In this document: in pieces, positions 45,001-56,345 of the stretch
How the letters are laid out: the number at the start of each line of letters is the position of its first letter
How positions within the stretch are numbered: position 1 is the first letter of the stretch
NCBI RefSeq assembly: GCF_001625195.1
Contig: NC_054389.1
Location: 12,086,520 to 12,150,519, forward strand
Length of the DNA stretch: 64,000 nt
Origin: Drechmeria coniospora
Taxonomy: Eukaryota > Ascomycota > Sordariomycetes > Hypocreales > Ophiocordycipitaceae
Direction: 5' to 3'
The notes under the pieces: model-generated
Database searches by the model: none
The model's input: only the letters and a program-made list of their open reading frames with translations
What the model was told of the DNA's origin: nothing
Program-made: the position numbers and the translations under genes

Positions 45001-48000
45001 CATCCAATTGAGGGTAAAATTGTACTAATACCAGAAGTTGGCCCAAAGGTAGTTTCAGTAATAATACCTCCTGTTGGAGCTATAGTTACAATAATTTGCG
45101 TATAGCAGTTTACTGTGCATCCCGATATTGGTGGAATAGTGCTCGTCCCAGCCGTTGGGCCAAACGTTGTAATAGTGCTAAATCTGCCTGTAGCAGTAAC
45201 AACAATCCTAGTAGGACAGAATCCGGTGCAACTAGAAGATGGTAAAATAGTACTTATCCCAGCAGTTGGTCCAAATGTAGTTTCAGTTATAATACCTCCA
45301 GTAGGTACTACGGTTATAACAATCTGTGTATAGCAGTTTATTGTACATCCTGACGTTGGTATAATAGTACTTGTCCCAGCTGTTGGGCCGAACGTTGTAA
45401 TAGTACTAAATCCGCCTGTAGCGGTAATAATAATCTTAGTAGGACAGAATCCGGTGCATCCAATTGAAGGTAGAACTGTACTAATGCCAGAAGTTGGCCC
45501 AAAAGTAGTTTCGGTAATTATACCTCCTGTTGGAGCTATAGTTACGATAATTTGCGTATAGCAGTTTACTGTACAACCCGATATTGGTGGAATAGTGCTC
45601 GTCCCAGCAGTTGGACCAAACGTTGTAATAGTACTAAATCCGCCTGTAGCGGTAATGATAATCCTAGTAGGACAGAATCCAGTGCATCCAATCGAGGGTA
45701 GAATTGTACTAATGCCAGAAGTTGGCCCAAAGGTAGTTTCAGTAATAATACCTCCGGTAGGCGCTACAGTTACAATAATCTGAGTAAAGCAGTTTACTGT
45801 GCATCTTGATGTTGGTGGAATAGTGCTCGTCCCAGCGGATGGGCCGAACGTTGTAATCGTGCTGAAGCCTGCTGTAGCGGTGACAACGACCCTGGTAGGA
45901 CAGAATCCGGTGCATCCAATAGTGGGCAGTAAAGTACTAGTTCCGGCAGTTGGACCAAAGGTAGTTTCAGTAACTATACCTCCTGTAGGAACTATGGTTA
46001 TAATAATCTGTGTCATGCAGTTTAATGTGCATCCCGACGTTGGTGGAATAGTGCTCGTCCCAGCAGTTGGGCCGAACGTTGTAATAGTACTAAATCCGCC
46101 TGTAGCGGTAACAATGATTCTAGTCGGGCAGAATCCAGTGCACCCAAGAGAGGGCAGAATAGTACTTGTCCCAGCAGTTGGTCCAAATGTAGTTTCAGTT
46201 ATAATACCTCCGGTAGGTACTATAATAATAATAATTTGTGTGTAGCAGTTTGATGTGCATCCTGATGTTGGTTGAATAGTACTCGTCCCAGCAGTTGGAC
46301 CAAACGTTGTAATAGTACTAAATCCGCCTGTGGCAGTAATGATAATCCTAGTAGGACAGAATCCGGTGCAACCAATTGAGGGTAGAATTGTACTAATGCC
46401 AGAGGTTGGCCCAAAGGTAGTTTCAGTAATAATACCTCCGGTAGGTGCTACAGTTACAATAATCTGAGTAAAGCAGTTTACTGTGCATCCTGACGTTGGT
46501 GGAATGGTACTCGTTCCAGCAGTTGGACCAAACGTTGTAATAGTACTAAAGCCGCCTGTAGCAGTAACTACAATCCTAGTCGGACAGAACCCAGTGCAAC
46601 TAGGAGAGGGTAAAATAGTACTAGTACCCGCTGTTGGTCCAAATGTAGTTTCAGTTATAACACCTCCACTTGGCGCTACAGTTACAATAATCTGCGTATA
46701 GCAGTTTAATGTGCATCCTGATGTAGGCGGAATAGTGCTCGTCCCAGCGGTTGGGCCGAATGTTGTAATAGTGCTAAAGCCTCCTGTAGCGGTAACAACG
46801 ACCCTAGTTGGACAGAGTCCTGTGCATCCAACAGTAGGTAATCCAGTACTAGTTCCGGGAATTGGGCCAAAGGTAGTTTCAGTAACAATACCTCCTGTAG
46901 GAGCTATAGTTACAATAATCTGTGTTAAACAATTTATTATACATCCCGACGTTACTGGAATAGTACTTGTCCCAGCGGTTGGGCCATACGTTGTTATTGT
47001 ACTAAAGACGCCTGTAGCCGTAACTATAATTCTAGTCGGGCAGAATCCAGTGCACCCAAGAGAGGGTAAAATAGTACTAGTCCCAGCAATTGGTCCAAAT
47101 GTAGTTTGAGTTATATCACCTCCACTAGGCGCTATAGTTATGACAATTTGTGTATAGCAGTTTGATGTGCATCCAGATGTTGGTGGAATAGTACTCGTCC
47201 CAGCAGTTGGGCCAAATGTTATAATAGTACTAAATCCGCCGGTAGCGGTAATGACAATCCTAGTAGGACAGAATCCGGTGCATCCAATTGAGGGTAGAAT
47301 TGTACTAATTCCAGAAGTTGGCCCAAAGCTAGTTTCAGTAATAATACCTCCTGTAGGTGCTACAGTTACAATAATCTGAGTAAAGCAGTTAACTGTGCAT
47401 CCTGATATTGGTGGAATGGTGCTCGTCCCAGCAGTTGGACCAAACGTTGTAATAGTGCTAAAACCGCCTGTAGCAGTAACTACAATCCTAGTGGGACAGA
47501 ATCCAGTGCAACTAGGAGAGGGTAAAATAGTACTAGTCCCAGCAGTTGGTCCAAAGGTAGTTTCAGTTATAATACCTCCAGTAGGTACTACAGTAATAAT
47601 AATATTTGTATAGCAGTTTACTGTACATCCTGATGTTGGTGGAATGGTACTTGTCCCTGGGGTGGGGCCGGTTGTTGTAATAGTACTAAATCCGCCTGTA
47701 GCGGTAACAACAATCCTAGTAGGACAGAATCCAGTGCATTCGACCGAGGGTAGAATTGTACTAATGCCAGTAGTTGGCCCAAAAGTAGTTTCAGTAATAA
47801 TGCCTCCAGTAGGTACTACAGTTACAACAATCTGCGTAAAGCAGTTTATTATACATCCTGATTTTGGCGGAATAGTGCTAGTCCCAGCGGACGGGCCGAA
47901 TGTTGTAGTAGTGCTAAAACCGCCTATAGCAGTGACAACAATCCTAGTGGGACAGAATCCAGTGCATCCGATTGACGGTAGAATTTTACTGATACCAGAA

Positions 48001-51000
48001 GTTGGCCCAAAGGTAGTTTCAGTGATAATACCTCCTGTTGGAGCTATAGTTACAATAATTTGCGTGTAGCAGTTTACTATGCATCCCGATGTTGGTGGAA
48101 TAGTACTTGTCCCAGCGGTTGGGCCAAACGTAGTAATAGTGCTAAAGCCGCCTGTAGCTGTAATAACAATTCTAGTAGGGCAAAATCTGGTACAACCAGA
48201 AGAGGGTAAAATAGTACTAGTGCCTGCAGTTGGACCAAATGTAGTTTCAGTTATAATACCTCCACTAGGCGCTATAGTTACAACAATTTGTGTATAGCAG
48301 TTTGATGTGCATCCTAATGTTGGTGGAATAGTGCTCGTCCCAGCAGTTGGACCAAACGTTGTAATAGTGCTAAAGCCGCCTGTAGCTGTAACAACGATTC
48401 TAGTTGGGCAGAATCCGGTGCAACCAACAGAGGGCAAAACAGTACTAATCCCAGGAGTTGGACCAAACGTAGTTTCAGTTATAACACCTCCAGTAGGTGC
48501 TATAGTTACAATAATCTGTGTATAGCAGTTTACTTTGCATCCTGAAGTAGGTGGAATGGTGCTCGTCCCAGCGGTTGGCCCAAATGTAGTAATAGTGCTA
48601 AAGCTGCCTGTAGTGGTAATGACAATCCTAGTAGGACAGAATCCGGTGCATCCAATTAAGGGTAGAATTGTACTAATACCAGAGGTTGGCCCAAAGGTAG
48701 TTTCAGTAATAATACCTTCGGTAGGTGCTATAGTTACAATAATCTGAGTAAAGCAGTTTACTATGCATCCTGACGTTGGTGGAATGGTGCTCGTCCCAGC
48801 AGTTGGGCCAAACGTTGTAATAGTACTAAATCCGCCTGTGGCGGTAACAACAATCCTAGTAGGACAGAATCCGGTGCATCCAATTGAGGGTAAAATTGTA
48901 CTTATGCCAGTAGTTGGACCAAAGGTAGTTTCACTTATAATACCCCCGGTAGGTTCTACTGTTATAATAATCTGTGTATAGCAGTTTACTTTACATCCTG
49001 ATATTGGTGGAATAGTGCTCGTCCCGGCAGTTGGGCCGAATGTTGTAATTGTACTAAAGCCGCCTGTAGCAGTAATAACGATTCTAGTAGGGCATAATCC
49101 GGTGCACCCAGGAGATGGCAAAATAGTACTAGTCCCAGCTGTCGGACCAAAGGTAGTTTCAGTCGTAAAACCTCCACTAGGTGCTACAGTTATAATAACC
49201 TGTGTATAACAGTTTACTGTACAACCGGACAAAGGCGGAATAGTACTAGTACCAGCTGTTGATCCTGTTGTAAATTTTGTAACAATACTTGTTGTCGCAA
49301 CGGTTACGATTATTGTTGTTGGACAGTTCTCATTTCTTGGAATAATCCCGTTGCGGCGCATTAATGCATTATCGGGACATTCAGAATTTGTTGGCAATAT
49401 TGTACTCGTTCCAGCGGTTGGTCCAAATGTAGAGATTGTAAATATACCCCCTATTATTGGTATAGTAATAATAATTGTTTTTGGACAGTTCCCAATACAT
49501 CCCGCCGACGGGAAAATCGTACTGGTTCCCCTTGTTGGTCCTAAAGTTGATTGTGTAATAATGTCTGTAGTAGCCTCTGTAATAACAATTTTCGTAAAGC
49601 AGTTAAGGGTACATCCGGATTGTGGTAGTATCGTACTAGTACCAGCAGTGGGTCCGAAGGTTGTTGTAGTACTAAATCCGCCTGTAATGGTAACGATTAT
49701 TTGCGTGTAGCAATTTGACATACATAGAGGTAACGGAGGAATTGTACTTATGCCAGCGGTCGGACCATATGTCGTAATAGTACTATTATAATGGGCAGAC
49801 GTACCTATAGTAATAATAATTATTGTTGGGCAGTTACCCAGACATTCAGAAGAAGGCAAAATAGTACTGGTGCCGCCTGTAGGTCCTACTGTATATCGTG
49901 TAATAGCGTCCGTAGTACCTACTGTTACTATTACCCTTGTGGGGCAATAGCCAACGCATCCTGCCGAGGGTAATCTTGTACTCGTTCCAGCCGTCGGTCC
50001 ATAAGTTGATTCGGTAGTTATACCGCCAGTAGGACCTACGGTAATAATAATCCTCGTTGGGCAGTTTCCAGTACACCCGATGGAAGGCAAGATAGTACTG
50101 GTTCCCGGTATTGGCCCTGTAGTGGACTCTGTTACGACGCCTGTAGTACTGATAGTTATAACAATCCGAGTAGGACAGTTACCTATACATCCAGCTGAAG
50201 GTGGTATCGTACTTGTGCCAGCTGTCGGTCCGTAGGTTGATTCGATAATAACGTTTTTAGTATCTACTGTAACGATAATTCTTGTAGGGCAGTTGCCAAT
50301 ACACCCAGGTTGTGGTGGAATTGTACTGGTCCCGGCCGTGGGCCCATAGGTGGATTCCGTAATCACATCTGTCGTCCCTACAGTAACTATTACCTTCGTA
50401 GGACAATAGCCAACGCATCCTGCCGAGGGTAATCTTGTACTCGTTCCAGCCGTCGGTCCATAAGTTGATTCGGTAGTTATACCGCCAGTAGGACCTACGG
50501 TAATAATAATCCTCGTTGGGCAGTTTCCAGTACACCCGATGGAAGGCAAGATAGTACTGGTTCCCGGTATTGGCCCTGTAGTGGACTCTGTTACGACGCC
50601 TGTAGTACTGATAGTTATAACAATCCGAGTAGGACAGTTACCTATACATCCAGCTGAAGGTGGTATCGTACTTGTGCCAGCTGTCGGTCCGTAGGTTGAT
50701 TCGATAATAACGTTTTTAGTATCTACTGTAACGATAATTCTTGTAGGGCAGTTGCCAATACACCCAGGTTGTGGTGGAATTGTACTGGTCCCGGCCGTGG
50801 GCCCATAGGTGGATTCCGTAATCGCATCTGTCGTCCCTACAGTAACTATTACCTTCGTAGGACAATAGCCAACGCATCCTGCCGAGGGTAATCTTGTACT
50901 CGTTCCAGCCGTCGGTCCATAAGTTGATTCGGTAGTTATACCGCCAGTAGGACCTACGGTAACAATAATTCTAGTCGGGCAGTTTCCGGTACACCCGGCA

Positions 51001-52596
51001 GAAGGCAAGATAGTACTGGTCCCGGCCGTTGGTCCATATGTGGATTCCGTAATCGCATCTGTCGTCCCTACAGTAACTATTACCTTCGTAGGACAATAGC
51101 CAACGCATCCTGCCGAGGGTAATCTTGTACTCGTTCCAGCCTTCGGTCCATAGGTTGATTCGGTAGTTATACCGCCAGTAGGACCTACGGTAATAATAAT
51201 CCTAGTTAGGCAGTTTCCAGTACACCAGGCAGAAGGCAATATAGTACTGGTTCCCGGTGTTGGTCCTGTCGTAAACACGGTTACAACGCCTGCAGTAGCA
51301 ATAGTTATAACAATCGTTGTAGGACAGTCACCTACACATCCAGCCGAAGGAGGTATCGTGCTTGTACCGGCTGTCGGTCCGTATGTAGATTCAATAAAAA
51401 GGTTGCTAGTACCTATTGTTACAATAACCTTTGTAGGACAGCTACTACTACACCCAGAAGATGGTAGAATCGTACTGGTTCCGGCTGTTGGCCCGTATGT
51501 AGTTTCTGTTATAGCGTCTATAGTACCTACTGTTATAATAATCCTCGTTGGACAGCTACCTCTACATTCAGCTGAAGGCGGTATCGTACTTGTGCCTGCT
51601 ACCGGTCCATGCGTAATCTCAGTTGTATATCCTCCTGTCGCTGTTGCAATAATTCTTATTCTGCAGTTCACCATACATCCAGGAGGCGGCATAATCGTCG
51701 TTATACCTGGTATAGGGCCGAAAGTCGACTCGACTACAACCGTTACAATTAATATTGTACGGCATCTGCCTACACATCCGGGTAGGGGGAATATTGTACT
51801 TGTTCCCGCTACAGGCCCACTTGTAACTTGGGTCAGTATATTGGGAGTTGCAGTGATAATAATAGTAGTAGGACAATTTATACATCCAGGTGGTGGTAGG
51901 ATCGAACTGGTACCAGGCGTTGGTCCAAATGTCGACTCGGTAGTATATCCACCTGTTAGCGACCCTACTAATGTTGGCTCGACAATAACGACTGTTCCCG
52001 TCTTAAAGGTTCCTGTTGGTGCTTGTGTAAAAGTCGACCCTAGTAATTCCGTTCCCTTGCTCGTAATAGTTGTATACGGGCCGGTAAATGTTGATTTTGG
52101 TTCGATAATAACTACGGTTCCTATCTTATCCGTACTAGAAGGTGGCATTAATAGTGTAATAGTATTCGTACCGGTTCCAATTGCAGTAATAGTTGTATAT
52201 GGTCCTGTAAATGTTTCCTCTATTGTACTTGGCTCTATTATTATAATCGTTCCTGTTCTCCCTGTTCCAGTTGGATTCAAAGATATTGTAGATGGTACAG
52301 TACCTGTACCAATACCTGCAATTGTAGTAAATGGTCCTGTAAAGATATTTGAACCTGGATATAAAGTATATGATCTAATACCCGCTTAGAATTAACATTC
52401 TATAAGGACGAATATCTACCCTAAGCGTATCATACCGAACACTATAGCTTTCTATTATTTCGCTAGAGCATATTATTTCAAAGGGCTGAAATTCAATAAG
52501 TACAGTCCCTTTATTATCGTGTGCTGCTCCGTAAGCAAAATTTGCATACAAGAGAAGGAGGGCGAATCTTGCTAAGTTTTTCCTATTGATATTCAT
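37950..52596 (-). CDS. Giant secreted repeat protein, adhesin/flocculin-like, about 4,861 aa
   Basis: Model: exon 1 at 52596-52436, a 61-nt intron (52435-52375, GTATGA...TTAG), exon 2 at 52374-37950; total 14,586 nt. MNINRKNLARFALLLLYANF is a clear signal peptide, with likely cleavage after AYG. Residues about 60-190 are FTGPYTTI repeats. About 192-4010 comprise roughly 100 half-units of 37-39 aa with GPTAGTSTI(P/L)P, a CxxxC pair (GCTVNCYT, GCTGFCPT) and a V/I-rich strand. About 4014-4504 hold 14 WTG repeats of 35 aa (TTPWTGIGTRTTTVPPTGT, PGTVIIQTP), like yeast flocculin repeats. About 4504-4861 form a Gly-rich domain (GGGGGYGGGGGGGAFSY). There is no GPI tail. The likely role is cell wall or surface adhesion, by inference. 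The frame has no stop in over 14 kb, whereas nearby transposons are full of them. Without the intron, the two frames differ by one base near 52380. Confidence 0.85.
39026..40495 (-). repeat. WTG (flocculin-like) coding repeats, 14 x 105 bp
   Basis: Fourteen 35-aa units. Units alternate in a three-unit order (xTYVTxTTPWTG..., ETYNTVTTPWTG..., ITYVT...), so there is also a 315-bp higher-order repeat. The P-T-G-x-x-P-G-T-V-I-x-x-T-P frame is nearly invariant. Confidence 0.9.
40545..51960 (-). repeat. GPTAGTST/CxxxC coding repeat array, about 100 half-units
   Basis: 11.4 kb of in-frame repeats. From about 42490 to 49220 units are paired into a strict 228-bp (76-aa) period, for example at 48079, 48307, 48535 and 48763, giving about 29-30 copies. 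Flanking sections are single half-units with more divergence. Each half-unit carries two cysteines three residues apart, about 200 in all. The plus-strand reading frames over this array are by-products of its period. Confidence 0.9.
49951..50868 (-). repeat. 459-bp near-perfect tandem duplication inside the giant gene
   Basis: 49951-50409 and 50410-50868 are almost identical (CCAACGCATCCTGCCGAGGG recurs at 49951, 50410 and 50869). 459 bp equals 153 codons, or four half-units, so the frame is kept. Confidence 0.85.
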
Positions 52597-53170
52597 AATG
52601 CGCTCTGAATAGGAGTGCACAAATAGGAGTTTTTGAGGTAATATATTAAATAAATCAGGTCGAATGCAAAGAATAAAAATATAACAATAGTAATACAATT
52701 CAAAATAAATACCTAGTAGAAATAGCGCATTTGCTATAAAATATTTGTATTGAACAAGGTCGTTACGTAGTATTTAGTCAAGTATTATAGCGTGAGATCC
52801 TGTCTACGGGTGTTTCTTAATGGATGCTATCCTTATATATGTCCTGTATATTGAATTCCCTAGCTTACTACTTGCTTGTATGATCTATATGCGTTCTATA
52901 TAGCACTGCTCCGTAGAACGTTAAATACGACTAGTCTTCTCACACAGGGATCCATCACCAATAATTTTACTATTGTATTAGGTTTATCTCGTACGATATA
53001 ATACATGTCCATTCCTACAAAAGGAGTCTAGATTTAGAGTTAAAATAATACCCCATAGCTAATTCTCAGCAAAGGTTAAACCCGGGATGAATAGTCCTAC
53101 ATTGTAATTGTTATTGTCTACAAGTTAGTATAGTTAGTCTGCTGATACTAGTTGTTTGTACTAGCCACCC
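52597..53170. other. Upstream region of the giant gene
   Basis: AT-rich, no gene seen. It separates the start codon from the minisatellite at 53171 and is the likely promoter region. I cannot point to a defined element. Confidence 0.4.
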
Positions 53171-53645
53171 GCAAACCTTGCCAGTAGGCGAGCAATTCAG
53201 CTCATAATCAGGCCACTTCCCTTATCGCCTACATAGGTCGTAGGTATAAAAGCAGTTGTTTCCATTACTCCCTCGCAAACCTTACTCATAGGCGAGCAAT
53301 TCAGCTCAAAGTCAGACCACATACCTCATCGTCTAAATAGGTTAGAACAGTAGTTGTTTCCGATCCCACTATGCAAACCTTACTTATGGGCGGCAATTCA
53401 ACTCAAAATCAGACCACTTATCTTATCGTTTAAATAGGGAGTGTATCGCATATAGCACCTACCAAGTCCACATTGACTGTGGCGCCCACTTTTTGTGGCT
53501 GGTTTGGTGCAACAGAGTGGTTAGAATAGCAGTGGTTTCCATTACCCCCTCGCAAACCTTATTTGTAGGCGAGCAATTCAGCTCGAATCGGACCACGTAC
53601 TGTACCTTATTGTCTAGATAGGGCATAGTTAGAATCAGCAATAAT
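53171..53645. repeat. Four copies of an about 100-bp repeat upstream of the giant gene
   Basis: GCAAACCTT begins units at 53171, 53275, 53373 and 53552. Each contains GGCGAGCAATTCAGCTC (third copy: GGCGGCAATTCAACTC), a GACCAC or GGCCAC word and an AATAGG end. The last spacing is longer because of an inserted sequence at 53444-53514. It lies 0.6-1.0 kb before the start codon of the giant gene. Confidence 0.75.
53444..53514. mobile_element. 71-bp insertion with GAGTG direct repeats
   Basis: GAGTG at 53439-53443 and 53515-53519 flank the insert exactly at a boundary of the 100-bp repeat, whose other boundaries read AATAGG then TTAGAA. A 62-bp relative lies at 57166-57227 with matching ends (TATC...GCAACA) and core (CAAGTCCACA, TTTGGTG). 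It is too small to code. Confidence 0.5.
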
Positions 53646-54035
53646 GATATCCACGGCGGGGGTTTGGTGGCTGATTTAGCGGCTGAGTGGAACGCCACCG
53701 GTATTTTCCATCCGTGCGCTCAGCGGCCGATAATATCCACCCTTAACAATAGTTGGGCGCGCAGCTAGAAAAATGCTAGCTGTTCTATCGTACAATTTGC
53801 GCTTTTCTATTCGCGCGAAATAATTTACAAAATAAGTCAAGCGATCGGCCGGTCTGTTCCTATTGCAAGTTAAGAGTATACATTGCAGCCTTTTCGCTGC
53901 ACCGATACGCTTTTGCAACACTCTTAATTTCCATACTAACCTTACCGCAACGTATACTACTGTAATAAGGCAGCATTATACTTATACAGTGTATCTAAAA
54001 GCAACCCATTTGCAGTCGGCGGCCGGCCATTGTTC
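53646..54035. other. Spacer, no supported gene
   Basis: It may hold further decayed sequence downstream of the recombinase relic. Open frames at 53676-53921 and 53863-54054 overlap antiparallel and show no motif. Confidence 0.4.
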
Positions 54036-55090
54036 GCATAAACTTACAAGGTAGTGAGTTTAGGTATCAGCCAACCATCTGCTCTTGGTTCCATCAACCG
54101 GCGCGGCGTAACTGATCCTCGCTTACCGCCTTTTAGCACTGCCATTCTTGCGCCTGACTACGCCCAATACGCGTTTTCTTCTACAATGCAATACCAGTGT
54201 AGCCAAAAGCCTTTATAATTCACTCTCGTTGTAAGTTATACGACAAGGCTACTGTACGGTCGGTACCTTTTATAATACGGATATCGTACCATAAAAACCG
54301 TTGCCAAAAATTAGTAAATGGCTAGTTACCTAGGTCCCAACGATATAAAAGATACAACATAAGGCCGCCTAGGATACAGATAAGCGGGTTCCTATTCAGA
54401 TACAAACTGGCTGCCTTAAGCTTTTTGTGCTGATTTTGCTTGCCAGACTGCGTTGTAAAGATAAGCGGCATACACCAGGTTGATCCTTCTCCAGTCAACT
54501 CAAAGGTACATAAGTCTAAAATCTCTGCATTACGGCGATCGCCGCCTCGAGTAAGCAAATAATAGCCGAAGATAAGATTGACAAGGGTCCAAAAATGAGA
54601 TTCAGTCGAAATGCCACTATGGGCCCAAATTTTATGGCAGAAGCGTTCAAATTCGGTCTCAGAATAATCATTAAGGAGCGTACTGCAGCCTTTATCGGTA
54701 TAGTTTTCCTTATCCCGAGTTGCATCTCGGCGTTGTAAGGACTTTAAGTACTCTTGTACACTATCCTCACGCGGCGATAGATGTATATTCATTTTAAGGC
54801 CTTTTTGCGACCGATAAAGATCCGTAATAGCTGTAACGTATATACAGACCAACCGCTAGGCTAATCTTGTATCTTCTTGTACTATATCTAGAGCAGCCTT
54901 ACGTCTCTTAACCTTTAAGGGCCGGCCTGCAACTTCCTCCACAAGAAAAGAAGAAGCTTCTCTTCTGTAACTGTAGTACCATTGCAATACTGTTTCGAAT
55001 TGCAAAACTGCTCGAACTCCTTTTGATTCGGTGAATATATCGATACTGTATTTTTCGGTCGAGAATTATGTGTTGCAGATAGGATTGTTT
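54036..55090 (-). pseudogene. Relic of an NDC10/Crypton-type (tyrosine-recombinase-like) transposon protein
   Basis: Minus-strand homology can be followed through two frames. N-terminal part: SIYSPNQKEFEQFC, then FLVEEVAGRPLKVKRRKAAL; a one-base shift separates them. A TAG at 54858-54856 sits after TRLA, where the family has Trp. Then YVTAITDLYRSQKGL, SPREDSVQEYLKSLQRRDA, LTRGGDRRNAEI and MPLIFTTQSGKQNQH, ending at a stop at 54322. After more stops the C-terminal part SEDQLRRAGWWNQEQM...YLNSLP is readable to about 54036. The family is the NDC10-type DNA-binding domain of fungal Cryptons. It is clearly inactive. Confidence 0.75.
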
Positions 55091-55560
55091 GTGCATTGTT
55101 AGCGCGCTACCCAGCATTATCTATAGCATTTTGTTGGCTGGGCGTTATTTGCAGTATTCTGTTGGATGTATTGGTGCCCTGCCCTAGCCCTTGCCCCGGC
55201 CCCTGCTTCTATCTTTGTCTTTGAGATTCGGATCATAGTTATATTCTACAATATGCTAGTAGGAGTTAGTATGGCAATCGTTACAGAAGAGAAGAGTCGT
55301 GACCGGTTGCAACTAGATTGCGTGCATATAGGTAGGGTATCGAGGGGGTTATCTTATCATGGTACTGTTACTGTTACGGATACTCGGAAGTATCTATTTA
55401 TAAAGAGCTGCAGCACATACTTAGCATTCATTGCATTGTTCCGGTTGCTTGTATCTCCCATGCTCATAATGTGCACTGCATCTCGCGTGCAATTCTAATT
55501 CGTACTCGGTGTATAAGGTTTGAAGTATTTTCGGGGAAAAGCAACCGATGGTGGAGAAAA
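55091..55560. other. Spacer, no supported gene
   Basis: A 110-codon plus-strand frame (55166-55498) has no recognisable domain, odd composition and no relatives in the window. I do not call it a gene. Confidence 0.4.
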
Positions 55561-55599
55561 TAGGACGACAGACCCTGCCCGACTGCTTTAAAGGTGGAT

Positions 55600-56345
55600 T
55601 ATTTCAAGTAAATGATATGAACTTGTACGAGCTAGGAATATTGTTGTGCACTATGAATGCTTCGCTAACCTTGTATTACTACCCGTCCGGCACAATTAAG
55701 GTTATTGCCAAAATGTGGAAATCACGCTTGATCCGTCTCTTGTGCGGCCGGTAAGGTCTAATTTCCCCTACAAACAGCCATATTGTTCCCAACTGCGGTT
55801 CGGCTTGTAATACGATGCGTATACCCGTACAGGCCAGCGCAACAAGTTTACAGTGAGTAGCGTGCAGAATTGTAAGCAATGTAGGATGATGTTGCACCCC
55901 GGACATTCGGGAACGAGAGTTGTATCCAAAGCAGAAACGGATACTAATGCGGCTGCCTGATCTCCTATTGACAGTGGATATCCCTGCATTCAATATTACC
56001 ATTCAGGCTACTGCGATGAACTCGTAGCCTGAAAGGATACGAGTTTCTTGTCGCGGAGCATCGAACTTCTCCTTGCCCGCACCTCTCGATGGAGGCAATG
56101 AGATTGCAATGAAGGCTTCACATATAGTCACGGGCTGCTGGGGAAGTTGCCAATTACAAACAGTGCCATGCATGTGGTGTTGACTGTGCGTTTACTCTGC
56201 CTGGTTACTTCATACCAGCTTATGTACGGCTTATACACGGCTTATACATAAGACGACTGTCTATAACGGCAAAAACGTCAAGCTTATTCTGCTTCAGTAC
56301 ATTGCCTTCATGAATATTGGTTAAAGCCATCAAGTCGGTCTAGGT
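55600..56345 (-). repeat. Inverted, diverged fragment of the duplicated block
   Basis: 55840-56030 corresponds to 35470-35340 (the small Cys-containing frame) and 56085-56345 to 35265-34950. Shared words include CTCTCGATGGAGGCAATGAG, AAGACGACTGTC and the CAAGTTTGACT end, in opposite orientation to the two large copies. Confidence 0.65.

Noticed and set aside
53171..53645. CRISPR-like array
   Set aside because: Units are about 100 bp, diverged along their whole length and not separated by unique spacers; the genome is eukaryotic in style.
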